This document shows, in pieces, positions 17,720 through 28,144 of a stretch of DNA of 64,000 nt. Numbering within the stretch: the stretch's first letter is position 1; every line of letters starts with the position of its first letter. The stretch covers positions 186,001 to 250,000 of the forward strand of contig AP017375.1 in assembly GCA_002355455.1 (NCBI GenBank). The letters run 5' to 3'. Origin of the DNA: Stanieria sp. NIES-3757 (lineage in GTDB: Bacteria > Cyanobacteriota > Cyanobacteriia > Cyanobacteriales > Xenococcaceae). The position numbers were made by a program, and so were the translations under genes. The notes under the pieces were generated by a model. The model saw only the letters and a list, made by a program, of their open reading frames with translations, was not told where the DNA came from and did not search any database.

Positions 17720-18244
17720 TAGGTTTTAATTAAAACTATTTTTCAGTTTGAACTATATTAAATTGATGAGAGTAAGGTTAAGCTGTTTAATTCAAAATTG
17801 ACTTAAGCAATTTGTAATGCTTGTTATATTATTTTAGGTTTGATTGTTGTTTTAAATTAGAAAGCATACTTATGTCTAGTTATTTTATTTCAGAATTAGT
17901 TGCATAAATTGATTTAACAATTGAACTGAATTTGATTGGTTGAATTTAATTAATTCATAATTTACTTGTTTCATGAATGAAAATCAATCTGCTGTACAAG
18001 TTAAAAGAAATTGTTTTAAAATAAGCTAGTGTATTAAGTGCCTACGCAAAATTATTTACATATACTAATTGTCTATAGCTCTTATTTTCAATGATTTTAC
18101 GTCAAAGTAGTATGTAATTAATTGTGTTTAACTACTTAAGTAAAGCTTGTTTATCAATATGTTTTGTAAATCTTATTAGTGTTTTCGCAGAGTAATTGAA
18201 TAATAAGTTAAATCATAAGCGATCGCCCTAAAACCAATCTAGTT
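17720..18244. other. AT-rich gap with no supported gene
   Basis: About 525 bp between the Wzc-like start and the DMT transporter stop, both read leftward. No reading frame over 30 codons looks like protein, and I see no repeat or strong hairpin. The right part, near 18220, carries a HIP1 octamer. The promoter of the Wzc-like gene must be here. Confidence 0.4.
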
Positions 18245-19201
18245 TTAATTAATAAATAATAATCCAATACCACCAACAGCGACAAAAACTCCTAAAATTG
18301 CCCTAAAACTGACTTTTTCTCCTAGGGCAATCGCAATTGGTAAAATAAATAGTGGACTGGTGGATAGAAGGGTTTGAGCAATTCCTGTGGGAGCAAATTT
18401 GAGTGAGATTTGTTGTAACCAAATCCCTAAATAAGTACTAGTAAAGGAAGCTAGTGTAATTGTACCCCCAAGAGATATAAAGCTTGCACCTGAAAAGGAA
18501 AAACTAAAAGGCGCAGCAGCAGAATACTTATTCTGAATGATTGATTTTATTTGATTAACAGCAGGGAATAGAAGTAAAAGCGAAACAATAATAGTTCCAG
18601 CTACTAATCTTAATAAAGTACTCCAAAGAGGAGTAATATTAGAATCTATCAAAGCAAAACGCGATAATACTGCCCCAATTGCTTGAGAAAGAGCAGCTAG
18701 TAAACCCCAAACAATGCCTATTTTTAAATTGTGAGAGTTATTAACAACAGGATTTCTTTCACTAATCACCCAGGCAACACCAAGTAAGGTTAAGAAAACA
18801 CCACACCATGAAATACTAGTTAGTTGTTCGCCAATAAATATTAAAGCAAGCCCTGCCGATATTGGTGGTGCTAAAGTTTCTAACAGCAGGGTACGTCTTG
18901 CGCCTATATGATTAATTGCAGCAAAATAAGCTGTATCTCCTAATCCAATTCCAATTGCGCCACTAAGCAGCAGAAGAGTGGCAGGAAAGACGGGTAAATT
19001 CGGGATTGCTTCTCCTTGCCAAACTAGAGTAATTAAAATAAATGCGATCGCGATTATGCCTTTGATAAAATTTAGTAGGAGAGGAGTAATTTTTTGTCCG
19101 ACTAAACCATAAACTATAGAAGAAACTGCCCATAAAAATGCTGCTGTGAGAGCTGCTAATTCACCTTGAATATTAGTCAAGTAATTAGGAATAGTTACCA
19201 A
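18245..19201 (-). CDS. EamA/DMT-family transporter
   Basis: A 318-residue polytopic membrane protein with about ten hydrophobic segments in two homologous EamA halves. The first begins ELAALTAAFLWAVSSIVYGL and carries the family LETLAPPISAGLALIFIGEQ block. The second has IVWGLLAALSQAIGAVLSRF and the ending TSPLFILPIAIALGEKVSF with AVGGIGLLFIN. These proteins export metabolites or amino acids at the inner membrane; substrate unknown. The open frame starts at a TTG (19201), since no in-frame ATG precedes the first helix. It is divergent from mutS with about 120 bp between them. Confidence 0.85.
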   Translation of the reverse strand: MVTIPNYLTNIQGELAALTAAFLWAVSSIVYGLVGQKITPLLLNFIKGIIAIAFILITLVWQGEAIPNLPVFPATLLLLSGAIGIGLGDTAYFAAINHIGARRTLLLETLAPPISAGLALIFIGEQLTSISWCGVFLTLLGVAWVISERNPVVNNSHNLKIGIVWGLLAALSQAIGAVLSRFALIDSNITPLWSTLLRLVAGTIIVSLLLLFPAVNQIKSIIQNKYSAAAPFSFSFSGASFISLGGTITLASFTSTYLGIWLQQISLKFAPTGIAQTLLSTSPLFILPIAIALGEKVSFRAILGVFVAVGGIGLLFIN

Positions 19202-19321
19202 AATTAAATCTAAGAATTATTAGTATCCTCGATCATCTTAAAACAGATTAAAATTACAGCGAATCACAGAAATTGCGATAAAGTCAATAACAGTAGCTCT
19301 TGGCAATAAATAAGTTATTTT

Positions 19322-21937
19322 ATGGCATCTGAAAAGACGACACCAGTTACCGACTATCGCAACCTTGAGAAAGAAAAACTTTCCCCAATGTATCGCCATT
19401 ATGTTGAGGTGAAAGAGCAATATCCTAATGCTTTGTTGTTATATCGGGTGGGCGATTTCTTTGAATGCTTTTTTCAAGATGCTGTAATTATCTCCCGTGA
19501 ATTGGAATTAGTTCAAACCAGTAAGGATGCAGGTAAAGAAATTGGTAGAGTAGCGATGACGGGAGTGCCTCATCATGCTTTAGAACGCTACAGTACCATG
19601 TTGGTAGAAAAAGGTTATGCTGTGGCAATTTGCGATCAAGTAGAAGATGCTGCTACGGCTGCTGCAGAAAAAAGAATTGTTAAAAGAGAAGTCCAAAAAT
19701 TATTAACTCCTGGTACTTTAACTGATGATGCGATGCTTAACGCCCGTCGCAATAATTATCTAGCTGCGATCGCTATTGCGGGAGATCATTGGGGTTTAGC
19801 CTATGCAGACATCTCTACAGGAGATTTTTTAACTACCCAATCAAGCGATTTATCTGCTTTAACTTTAGAATTACTACGTCTGCAACCTGCTGAAGTTTTG
19901 ATTCCGACAAATGCCCCTGATTTTAATACCATCTTACGTCCAGGAGAGAAATCTAAGTATTTAGCCGATTGTTTACCAGATTGTTTTTGTTATTCATTGC
20001 GATCGCAAAAACCTTTTACTTTGGTAGAAGCAACCCAACGACTCAAAGAAACTTTTAACCTAACTTCTTTAGAAGGAATTGGTTGCGCTCATTTTCCTTT
20101 AGCGGTGAGGGCAGCAGGAGGGTTATTGGAATATGTGGAGGAAACCCAAAAAGCCTATCAAGTTCCACTACAACTTTTACGTACCTATAGTTTGGCAGAT
20201 TATTTGATTTTAGATCACCAAAGCCGTCGTAATTTGGAAATAACTCAAACTGTCAGAGATGGTACGTTTTACGGTTCTCTTTTATGGGCTTTAGATGCTA
20301 CTGCTACAGCAATGGGAGGTAGGGCATTACGACGCTGGTTATTAGAACCCCTACTGAATATTAATGGCATTAAAGCTAGACAAGATACGATTGAGGAATT
20401 GACAGTTAATACTTCTTTAAGGCAAGAGTTACGGGAAATGCTCCGCAAAATCTACGATTTAGAGAGATTAACGGGAAGAGTAGGGGCAGGAAGTGCAAAT
20501 GCTAGGGAATTACTTGCTTTAGCCGAATCTTTGGTAAGATTAACCGATCTAGCTACTATTGCTAACTATGGTAAATCTCCTTACCTCAAAGCAATTCAAA
20601 AAGTTCCTTCAGAATTAGAACAATTAGGTAACAAAGTAATTGCTCATTTAGTCGAGTCACCACCACAGCTTGTCAAAGAAGGTGGTTTAATTCGGGATGG
20701 GATTAATGATCAACTCGATCAAATGAAACAAAGATTAGAAGATGATCGACAATGGTTAACTAATTTAGAACTAACTGAAAGAGAACGTACAGGAATTGCT
20801 AATCTCAAAGTTGGCTACAACAAAACCTTCGGGTATTATCTCAGTCTACCTCGTTCCAAAGCTGACTATGCTCCAGATAACTATCTGCGTAAGCAAACTT
20901 TAACCAACGAAGAAAGATATATTACTTCCGAACTAAAAGAAAGAGAAACCAGAATCCTGACCGCTAGAGACGATTTAAATAACTTAGAATACGAAGTTTT
21001 TAGTCAATTAAGAGCAGAAGTGGCTGAAAAAGCTCAAGAAATTCGCCAAATTGCCAAAGCGATCGCTGCTGTCGATGTCTTAGCAGGATTAGCCGAAATA
21101 GCAGTTTATCAAAACTATTGTCGTCCTGAAATTGTGGAAGGAAGAGAAATTTACATCGTTGATGGTAGACATCCCGTAGTGGAAAAGTCTCTAGGCAATA
21201 ATTTCTTTGTCCCCAATTCTGCCCACATGGGAGATACAGAAGCGAGTCACCCTGATTTAATCATCCTAACAGGCCCCAACGCCAGTGGCAAAAGCTGTTA
21301 TCTCAGACAAATAGGCTTAATTCAATTAATAGCTCAGATAGGTAGTTTTGTACCAGCTACAGAAGCAAAATTAGCAATATGCGATCGCATTTTTACCCGA
21401 GTTGGTGCAGTAGACGATTTAGCTACAGGGCAATCTACCTTCATGGTAGAAATGAATGAAACTGCTAATATCCTCAATCATGCTACACCCAAATCTTTAG
21501 TTTTACTCGATGAAATTGGTAGAGGTACAGCTACTTTTGACGGGCTTTCGATTGCTTGGGCAGTAGCCGAATATCTAGCTACAGAAATTCAATCGCGAAC
21601 TATTTTTGCTACCCATTATCACGAATTAAATGAGCTTGAATCAATTTTAACCAACGTGGCAAATTACCAAGTCACCGTTAAAGAAATGCCCGACAAAATT
21701 ATCTTTCTACATCAAGTTCGTCCAGGTGGCGCAGATAAATCCTATGGCATTGAAGCTGGTAGATTAGCAGGTTTACCTCCTTCAGTAATTACCAGAGCCA
21801 AACAAGTCATGGGACAAATTGAAAAACACAGTAAAATTGCCCTAGGGTTACGTCAAGGGATTAAACAAATGTCCCCCCTGGGAATTAATCGCAATCAAGC
21901 TAAATCCTTTGAGCAGTTAGATATTTTTGAAGAATAA
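19322..21937 (+). CDS. mutS: DNA mismatch repair protein MutS
   Basis: An 871-residue MutS of full length. The mismatch-binding N-terminal motif is [18 protein letters not shown], containing the conserved Phe-x-Glu in the GDFFE block. Domain III lever and clamp segments follow ([32 protein letters not shown]). The C-terminal ABC-type ATPase has Walker [16 protein letters not shown], a [15 protein letters not shown] signature, Walker [17 protein letters not shown] and IFATHYHEL. The protein scans for mispairs and recruits MutL. It sits alone, with the truncated SDR gene 20 bp downstream. Confidence 0.97.
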   Translation: MASEKTTPVTDYRNLEKEKLSPMYRHYVEVKEQYPNALLLYRVGDFFECFFQDAVIISRELELVQTSKDAGKEIGRVAMTGVPHHALERYSTMLVEKGYAVAICDQVEDAATAAAEKRIVKREVQKLLTPGTLTDDAMLNARRNNYLAAIAIAGDHWGLAYADISTGDFLTTQSSDLSALTLELLRLQPAEVLIPTNAPDFNTILRPGEKSKYLADCLPDCFCYSLRSQKPFTLVEATQRLKETFNLTSLEGIGCAHFPLAVRAAGGLLEYVEETQKAYQVPLQLLRTYSLADYLILDHQSRRNLEITQTVRDGTFYGSLLWALDATATAMGGRALRRWLLEPLLNINGIKARQDTIEELTVNTSLRQELREMLRKIYDLERLTGRVGAGSANARELLALAESLVRLTDLATIANYGKSPYLKAIQKVPSELEQLGNKVIAHLVESPPQLVKEGGLIRDGINDQLDQMKQRLEDDRQWLTNLELTERERTGIANLKVGYNKTFGYYLSLPRSKADYAPDNYLRKQTLTNEERYITSELKERETRILTARDDLNNLEYEVFSQLRAEVAEKAQEIRQIAKAIAAVDVLAGLAEIAVYQNYCRPEIVEGREIYIVDGRHPVVEKSLGNNFFVPNSAHMGDTEASHPDLIILTGPNASGKSCYLRQIGLIQLIAQIGSFVPATEAKLAICDRIFTRVGAVDDLATGQSTFMVEMNETANILNHATPKSLVLLDEIGRGTATFDGLSIAWAVAEYLATEIQSRTIFATHYHELNELESILTNVANYQVTVKEMPDKIIFLHQVRPGGADKSYGIEAGRLAGLPPSVITRAKQVMGQIEKHSKIALGLRQGIKQMSPLGINRNQAKSFEQLDIFEE

Positions 21938-21957
21938 ACGAGAAAATTAATTGCACG

Positions 21958-22311
21958 ATGAAAAAAAATCTACTAATTGCTGGAGGAAGCAGAGGAATTG
22001 GTGGAGCTATTGCCGATATTTACCATCAAGCCGATCATAATGTTTATTGTATCTCAAGGACACCAGCAACTGCTGGGAAATGGATTAAAGCTGACTTGAG
22101 CCAACCAGAAGGAATCCAAAAGATAGCCAATGACTTAAAAAACGTCCCTTTAGATGCATTATTGTTCCTCGGTGGTGTCTGGGAAAATAACGCATTTACA
22201 AGTGAATACGACTTTCTAACCAGTAGTGATTCTGAAACTCGTTTCGTTATTTCAGTTAATACAATTGCGCCCAAGGAATACTTGATATTACAGCCGTTTT
22301 CAATTGGTTAG
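21958..22311 (+). pseudogene. Truncated short-chain dehydrogenase/reductase
   Basis: Only 117 residues against about 230-250 in full SDR proteins. The Rossmann N-terminus is good: NLLIAGGSRGIGGAIADIYH with the GxxxGxG loop, KADLSQPEGIQKIANDL, and DALLFLGGVW in place of the usual NNAG. It reaches VISVNTIAPKEYL and then stops. The catalytic Ser and the Tyr-x3-Lys pair, which lie further on in the family, are absent. The 114 bp after the stop show no continuation in any frame. I read it as a gene that lost its 3' half. It follows mutS by 20 bp. A small product might still be made, but it could not catalyse an SDR reaction. Confidence 0.6.
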
Positions 22312-22354
22312 ACTACATCTTATTTAATAAGTTGCAGATCTTAATCTAAGCTTG

Positions 22355-22376
22355 ACTCTCTACCTAACTAGAGAGT
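22355..22376 (+). terminator. Weak hairpin downstream of the truncated SDR
   Basis: ACTCTCTA (22355-22362) pairs with TAGAGAGT (22369-22376) around a 6-nt loop. Only a short TTAA tail follows, so it is a modest terminator candidate for mutS/SDR transcription. Confidence 0.4.
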
Positions 22377-22428
22377 TTAAGATAAAGCTGCTGACAACAT
22401 AAAAAGACATTATTTTAAGATCTTTGTG

Positions 22429-22989
22429 ATGAATAAATTATTTAAAAAATGGTTGCTACTGATACCTGTAACTGCTTTATGTTTAATCGGAGCAATGTAT
22501 CTGTCTTATGAAAAAGCTGTTAGTAATTCTTCAACAGTTACAGATGATTCTAAAAATATTGCCTACGCCAGTGTTTGGGATCGAGAAACAGAACCAAATT
22601 ATTCAGGAACATTGAATATGACTGTCTATCGTAGTCCATCTTGTGGTTGTTGTGGAGTATGGGTAGAACACGCCCAAAAACACGGTTTTAAAATTAAAGA
22701 TATTAAAACCGATAATATGGAAGCACTGAAACAAAAATATAATGTGCCTCCAGAATTAGCATCTTGTCACACAACTATTATTGATGGTTATGTCATGGAA
22801 GGACACATCCCCGCTGATGACATTAAACGTTTTCTAAAAGAAAAACCCCAATTAGTCGGTTTAACTGTACCTGGAATGCCTTTAGGAACACCAGGAATGG
22901 AAGCGGGAGATAAAAAACAACCATTTCAGGTATTGGCATTTGATAACAAGGGAGAAATTGAAGTATTCAAAGAATATCAATCTTATTAA
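22429..22989 (+). CDS. DUF411 metal-binding protein
   Basis: A 186-residue protein with an N-terminal membrane anchor or signal (LLLIPVTALCLIGAMYLSYE). Residues 60-150 are the DUF411 domain, a thioredoxin-like fold with MTVYRSPSCGCCGVWVEHAQ, whose three-Cys motif is C-G-C-C, then a conserved LASCHTTIIDGYVMEGHIPA. The ATG at 22429 is preferred over the overlapping GTG at 22426. DUF411 proteins commonly accompany copper-resistance genes. The next gene, 20 bp downstream, is a CueO-like multicopper oxidase, which supports a copper-handling pair in the periplasm. A molecular activity for DUF411 has not been shown to my knowledge. Confidence 0.82.
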   Translation: MNKLFKKWLLLIPVTALCLIGAMYLSYEKAVSNSSTVTDDSKNIAYASVWDRETEPNYSGTLNMTVYRSPSCGCCGVWVEHAQKHGFKIKDIKTDNMEALKQKYNVPPELASCHTTIIDGYVMEGHIPADDIKRFLKEKPQLVGLTVPGMPLGTPGMEAGDKKQPFQVLAFDNKGEIEVFKEYQSY

Positions 22990-23009
22990 TTACCTAATAG
23001 GTTTGCAAT

Positions 23010-24488
23010 ATGGTTAAACTTAACCGTCGTAAATTTATTGTTTTGAGTGCTACTGGGGCAGGATCAGTTTTAGCGAGCAATTGGCTATGGCAAAAAAGCA
23101 TTTCTAGTCAACCTTTACCCCAATCATCGGTTAATCTTTCTCCTTTATACCAAAGCAGCAATGGCTTATTAGAACTAGATTTAGAAGCGAAAGAAAATCT
23201 AGTAGATTTAGGTGGACAACAGGCATATTTGTTGACTTATAACGGACAAGTTCCTGCACCACGTTTAGAAGCAAAACCAGGCGATAAAGTTCGTATTCAC
23301 TTTACCAACAATCTTTCCCAACCGACTAACATTCATTATCATGGTTTACACATTCCTGTTACAGGAAATGCCGATAATGCTTTTCTTCATATCGAACCAG
23401 GAGAAAAACTAACCTATGAGTTTTCGATCCTGTCCAATCATCCTTCGGGTACATTTTGGTATCATCCCCATCTACATGGTTTAGTTGCAGAGCAATTATT
23501 TGGAGGGTTGGCGGGTTTATTCATCATCCGTGGAGAAATAGACGAAATTCCCGAAATTAAGGCAGCCACAGAAGAATTTTTGGTACTGCAAGATTTTTCC
23601 GTAGATGAAGAGGGAAGGCTTTTATCCTCGATGCACATGTCCCTGATGATGGGACGAGAAGGAGATGTAATTACGGTAAATGGTCAAGTTAATCCTAGTT
23701 TTTCTTTGCCTCATCATGGATTAATGCGTTTGCGAATTCTTAATGCTTCTACCTCTCGTTTTTATCGACTGATGCTCGAAAATCATTCTTTTTATCAGAT
23801 TTCGACTGACGGTCATAGCTTAAACGAACCTATAGAAGTTAATGAATTACTATTAACACCAGGACAACGAGCTGATGTTTTAGTAAGAGGAAATCAAAAA
23901 CCAGGACAATATCGTTTACTCAACTTACCTTATGATCGCGGTAGTATGGGCATGATGGGGGGTCGAATGATGGGCGGTAGAGGTATGGGTATGATGGGTA
24001 GAAATAACCTCGATGCACCCCTGACTCTAGCCACGCTCAACTATCAATCCTCTGTACAACCTCTTCCTTTACCAACCAAGCTTACTACTATCTCTGCATT
24101 ATCAGAACCTGAAATAGTTAGAAGTTTTGAACTCAATCATGGTATGAATCCTACCGTAGGAATGGCTTTTTTAATCAATGGACAGCCTTACAATCAAGGT
24201 CGCATAGATACCCAAGTTAAACTCAATACTACAGAAGATTGGGACATAACTAATACAGGCGTAATGGATCATCCGTTTCACATTCACGGCAATGCTTTTC
24301 AAGTTATTAGTCGGAATGGTCAACCAGAATCATTACTTGCTTGGCGAGATACGGTTTTAGTGCCTAGAGGCGAAACCGTCCGCATTCGCATTTCTTTCCG
24401 CGATTTTGTGGGGAAAACTGTTTATCACTGCCACATTCTCGACCACGAAGATTTAGGGATGATGGGTAATTTAGTAATCATTGAATAA
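23010..24488 (+). CDS. Multicopper oxidase, CueO-like, Tat-exported
   Basis: A 492-residue enzyme. The twin-arginine signal is KLNRRKFIVLSATGAGSVLA. All copper motifs are present: NIHYHGLHIP, TFWYHPHLHG, DHPFHIHGNAFQV and TVYHCHILDHEDLGMMG, giving the type 1 copper and the trinuclear centre. A methionine-rich loop between about residues 310 and 330 (MGMMGGRMMGGRGMGMMG) is like that of CueO-type cuprous oxidases. The enzyme probably oxidises Cu(I) or phenolic substrates with reduction of O2 to water in the periplasm. The DUF411 gene ends 20 bp upstream, so both are one unit. No copper sensor gene (CopRS type) is visible. Confidence 0.92.
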   Translation: MVKLNRRKFIVLSATGAGSVLASNWLWQKSISSQPLPQSSVNLSPLYQSSNGLLELDLEAKENLVDLGGQQAYLLTYNGQVPAPRLEAKPGDKVRIHFTNNLSQPTNIHYHGLHIPVTGNADNAFLHIEPGEKLTYEFSILSNHPSGTFWYHPHLHGLVAEQLFGGLAGLFIIRGEIDEIPEIKAATEEFLVLQDFSVDEEGRLLSSMHMSLMMGREGDVITVNGQVNPSFSLPHHGLMRLRILNASTSRFYRLMLENHSFYQISTDGHSLNEPIEVNELLLTPGQRADVLVRGNQKPGQYRLLNLPYDRGSMGMMGGRMMGGRGMGMMGRNNLDAPLTLATLNYQSSVQPLPLPTKLTTISALSEPEIVRSFELNHGMNPTVGMAFLINGQPYNQGRIDTQVKLNTTEDWDITNTGVMDHPFHIHGNAFQVISRNGQPESLLAWRDTVLVPRGETVRIRISFRDFVGKTVYHCHILDHEDLGMMGNLVIIE

Positions 24489-24575
24489 AACTTAAAAAAC
24501 TTTGGTTAAATAAGATACATCCTATTAGTTCTAAGAAAAGTCGGTCTTGAAAAGATCAGCTTTGCAGTGTGTCCT

Positions 24576-25286
24576 ATGATCAAAGCCAAAACTCCTAACT
24601 CCTTCTCTATTCCAATGCCAGGTTTACAAGAATTGTTGTCTTATCATAAAACTTGGTTACGGGGAGATGTGTTAGCTGGTTTGACGGTAGCAGCTTGTTG
24701 CTGAATTTATCAGACTTTATCGCTTTCGTCGTAGTGAGTTTATTTTGGCTTTAGTAACTACTATTGCGGTATTAATGACCGATATTTTAGTAGGTGTAGG
24801 AATCGCTGTTGGCTTATCGTGATTGAACTATTTTCTAGAGTTGCTCGCCCCCACGATGCAGTCTTAGTTACAGTTCCAGGTTTAGCAGGACTGCATGATA
24901 TTGAAGATTGGCAAGGTGCAACAACCATACCAGGATTGGTAATTGATCGTTATGATGCGCCTTTATGCTTTGCTAATGCGGAAGACTTTAAAAAGCGATC
25001 GCTTGAGGCGATTGAGGCTGAAGCAACTCCTGTGGAATGGTTTGTCCTTAACATGGAAGCTAATGTCGAAATTGATATTATCGCGATCGATATTTTATTT
25101 GAGTTAAGAGATGAATTAGCAGCCCAAAATATTACCTTTGCGATGTCGAGAGTCAAACAAGATTTATATCTCGAACTCAAACGAGTAGAGTTTCTTAAAA
25201 ATTTTCCCGCTGAATATATTTACCCTACTTTAGATACAGCGATCGCAACTTTTGAACAACATCATTTACAGATGAAGGAAAATTAG
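24576..25286 (+). pseudogene. SulP-family anion transporter, broken by internal deletion and frameshift
   Basis: Three pieces of one SulP/SLC26-type gene lie in order. From ATG 24576 comes KTPNSFSIPMPGLQELLSYH and then TWLRGDVLAGLTVAA, the family N-terminus, ending at TGA about residue 42. From about 24701, in another frame, comes the end of the membrane domain: RRSEFILALVTTIAVLMTDI then VGVGIAVGLS and TGA. From about 24815 the frame changes again into VIELFSRVARPHDAV and a complete-looking C-terminal STAS domain. About 300 residues of transmembrane core are missing and one base is lost before the STAS part. SulP proteins carry sulfate or bicarbonate (BicA type). The gene stands directly before the CO2-uptake locus. 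Confidence 0.85.
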
Positions 25287-25513
25287 TTAAGGCGATCGCA
25301 ATTTGCATTTCTCATCCTTTTCAAGGCTCAAACTAAACTCTTGCAATAGCACAGTTCCCTCACAATAGTTGAATTAGAACTGATGTTATTTATTTATATA
25401 TCCTTATCATTGTCATAAAACAAATATATTTTATTGTTCATAGACTAAATTCTATAATCATCCTATGATAGATAATAATCAATTCAACTAAGCTGTAAAA
25501 CATTAAAATATCT

Positions 25514-27376
25514 ATGAATGAGATATTTAGTCAGACGATCTGGCTAGTACCTTTATACGCTTTAGTCGGTGGCGTGCTAGCTATACCGTGGTCTCCAGGA
25601 ATTATTCGTCAGACAGGACCAAGACCATCGGGTTATCTCAATGCTTTAATGACTTTGATAGCTTTGATCCACAGTATCTTAGCTCTTTTAGAAACATGGC
25701 ATCAACCAGTGAAATATTTATCCTTTCAGTGGCTTCATGCTGCTGATTTAAATATCTCTTTTGATATAGTAATTTCCTCAGTTACTGTTGGGGCATTGGT
25801 TTTAATTACTGGTTTGAATTTAGCTGCTCAAATTTACGCCATTGGTTACATGGAAATGGATTGGGGTTGGGCGCGTTTCTACTCGCTACTAGCTTTGTTT
25901 GAAGCAGGGATGTGTACTTTAGTTTTGTGTAACTCCCTCTTCTTTAGTTATGTGGTGTTAGAAATTCTGACTCTCGGCACTTATCTATTAATTGGGTTGT
26001 GGTTCAACCAATCGTTAGTAGTCACAGGTGCGAGGGATGCTTTTTTAACCAAACGGGTAGGAGATCTAATCCTCTTAATGGGTGTAGTTGCGTTATTACC
26101 TTTAGCAGGGACTTGGAATTATACCGAGTTAGCCCAATGGGCAAAAACCACAACAATCGATCCTACTGTAGCAACTTTACTGTGTTTAGCCTTAATTGCT
26201 GGTCCTTTGGGTAAATGCGCTCAATTTCCCCTACATCTTTGGTTAGATGAGGCGATGGAAGGACCAATGCCAGCGACAATTTTACGAAATACGATTGTTG
26301 TTTCTACTGGTGCTTGGGTACTAATCAAATTACAGCCAGTTTTTGCCTTATCTCCTTTAGCCTCCAAAGTAATGATTGGCATCGGTGCGGTAACTGCCAT
26401 TGGTGCTTCTTTAATTGCGATCGCGCAAATCGATATTAAACGCTCTCTTTCTTATTCTGTCAGCGCGTATATGGGTTTAGTTTTCATTGCTGTAGGAACC
26501 CAACAAGATGAAACTGCCTTAAGATTGCTCTTTACTTATGCGATCGCTATGTCGTTGTTAGTCATGAGTATTGGTGGAGTTGTGTTAAATAACATTACTC
26601 AAGATTTAACGAAATACGGCGGTTTATGGTCGCGTCGTCCTATATCTGGGATTTGTTATCTAGTTGGTGCAGCTTCTTTAGTTGCTTTTCCGCCTTTAGG
26701 CTGTTTTTGGACGCTAACGGAAATGGCAGATAACCTTTGGAATTCTCATCCTTGGTTAGTTGGGGTATTAGTTGTCGTCAATGGTTTGACTGCTTTTAGT
26801 ATTACTCGCGAATTTAGTCTCATTTTTGGTGGTAAACCGAAGCAGATGACAGTGCGTTCACCCGAAGGTTTATGGGCGTTAGTGTTACCCATGACATTTG
26901 GAATGGGATTTGCCTTGCACGTACCGATTTTATTACATCAATGGGGTTTGTTACCCGAATGGGATAATCTGAATTTAACTGTCGCTACTCCTTTAGTTAT
27001 CTCTACTTTAGTAGGTGCGGGTGCAGCAGCATTTATTTATCTCAATGAAAAAATTGCCAAACCAATTGAACTAAAACCCAAAGCAGTACAAGACTTTTTT
27101 GCATACGACTTATATACCGCTCAAATTTATCGCGTCACCATTGTTTTTGTAGTTGGTTTAGTTTCGCAAATTATTTATTGGTTTGATCGCTATTTAGTTG
27201 ACGGAGTAATTAATTTAGTTGGCTTGGCAACTATCTTTAGTGGTGAAAGTTTAAAATACAACGTTTCTGGACAAACACAATTTTATTTCTTGTCAATTTT
27301 TCTGGGAGTAGTTTTATTTGTTGGAGTAGTTTGTTTTCCTTTACTCTCTCAATTATCTTTTGTAACTTTTCCCTAA
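25514..27376 (+). CDS. ndhF: NDH-1 subunit NdhF of the CO2-uptake type (NdhF3/NdhF4)
   Basis: A 620-residue polytopic antiporter-like subunit of NAD(P)H-quinone oxidoreductase. The core has ILTLGTYLLIGLWFNQS, GPLGKCAQFPLHLWLDEAME with the conserved Lys and His, GPMPATILRNTIVVSTGAW, and IDIKRSLSYSVSAYMGLVFI. The length and the neighbouring ndhD and cupA/B genes place it in the specialised NDH-1MS/MS' complexes of the thylakoid, which couple electron flow to CO2 hydration, and not in the respiratory complex. I cannot tell F3 from F4 by eye. The broken SulP gene precedes it. The carbonic anhydrase gene follows by 69 bp. Confidence 0.9.
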   Translation: MNEIFSQTIWLVPLYALVGGVLAIPWSPGIIRQTGPRPSGYLNALMTLIALIHSILALLETWHQPVKYLSFQWLHAADLNISFDIVISSVTVGALVLITGLNLAAQIYAIGYMEMDWGWARFYSLLALFEAGMCTLVLCNSLFFSYVVLEILTLGTYLLIGLWFNQSLVVTGARDAFLTKRVGDLILLMGVVALLPLAGTWNYTELAQWAKTTTIDPTVATLLCLALIAGPLGKCAQFPLHLWLDEAMEGPMPATILRNTIVVSTGAWVLIKLQPVFALSPLASKVMIGIGAVTAIGASLIAIAQIDIKRSLSYSVSAYMGLVFIAVGTQQDETALRLLFTYAIAMSLLVMSIGGVVLNNITQDLTKYGGLWSRRPISGICYLVGAASLVAFPPLGCFWTLTEMADNLWNSHPWLVGVLVVVNGLTAFSITREFSLIFGGKPKQMTVRSPEGLWALVLPMTFGMGFALHVPILLHQWGLLPEWDNLNLTVATPLVISTLVGAGAAAFIYLNEKIAKPIELKPKAVQDFFAYDLYTAQIYRVTIVFVVGLVSQIIYWFDRYLVDGVINLVGLATIFSGESLKYNVSGQTQFYFLSIFLGVVLFVGVVCFPLLSQLSFVTFP

Positions 27377-27445
27377 AAAATAATTTCACTAGACAGTTTT
27401 TTTGAATTTATTAAAGCGCAATCGGATGGAGGATAACAAAGAAAA

Positions 27446-28144
27446 ATGGAAGTTTCTCGAAGAAAATTAATGCAGCTTGGTGCGGGCTTTTTAGGAACAG
27501 CTACGTTGACAAGTGTTTTAGGCATAAATCTTACTGATTCAGAACCAGCAGTTGCCCAAAACGAGATTACTCCTGACCAAGCTTTAGAAAAATTAATGAT
27601 AGGAAATAAACGATTTGTTGATAGAAAAACGATAGATCCAAATCAAGATCCAGCCCGTTTAACTGAAGTAGCTAAAGAACAAAAACCCTTTGCTTCTATC
27701 CTCTGTTGTTCTGATTCAAGAGTACCGCCTGAAATTGTTTTCGACCAAGGATTGGGAGATTTATTTGTTGTTCGCGATGCGGGAGAAGTAGTTACCTCAG
27801 AACAAATGGGTAGTCTTGAATTTGGCACATTAGTATTGGGAACTAAAGTACTTTTAGTACTAGGACATGAAGATTGTGGTGCAGTCAAAGCAGCAATAGT
27901 AGGCGATAAAGTTCCCGGTCAGATTGGGGCTATTTTAGCAGAAATCGAACCTGCTGTAGTTGATTACAAAGGACAACAAGAAAATAAAGAAGCAGTTAGA
28001 AAAGCAGTAGAAGCTAATGTTTTGTTGCAACTTAATAAATTAAAGAAATCGACCGTCCTTACAGAATTAATTAATTCAGGAAACCTGAAAATTGTAGGAG
28101 GTTATTATGACCTCGATAAAGGGGAAGTAACTTTAATTACTTAG
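27446..28144 (+). CDS. Beta-class carbonic anhydrase with Tat-like signal
   Basis: A 232-residue beta-carbonic anhydrase. EVSRRKLMQLGAGFLGTAT is a twin-arginine-type signal, followed by a cleavage-like PAVAQNE at about residue 38. The zinc ligands are Cys88 in CCSDSR, His141 and Cys144 in GHEDCGAV, with the Asp90-Arg92 dyad. It interconverts CO2 and bicarbonate. A good ribosome binding site (GGAGG) lies about 15 bases before the ATG. It sits between ndhF and ndhD of the CO2-uptake system. The Synechocystis homologue type (EcaB) has been reported as membrane-associated and linked to CO2 uptake, which this position would explain. The signal implies work on the lumenal or periplasmic side. Confidence 0.92.
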   Translation: MEVSRRKLMQLGAGFLGTATLTSVLGINLTDSEPAVAQNEITPDQALEKLMIGNKRFVDRKTIDPNQDPARLTEVAKEQKPFASILCCSDSRVPPEIVFDQGLGDLFVVRDAGEVVTSEQMGSLEFGTLVLGTKVLLVLGHEDCGAVKAAIVGDKVPGQIGAILAEIEPAVVDYKGQQENKEAVRKAVEANVLLQLNKLKKSTVLTELINSGNLKIVGGYYDLDKGEVTLIT

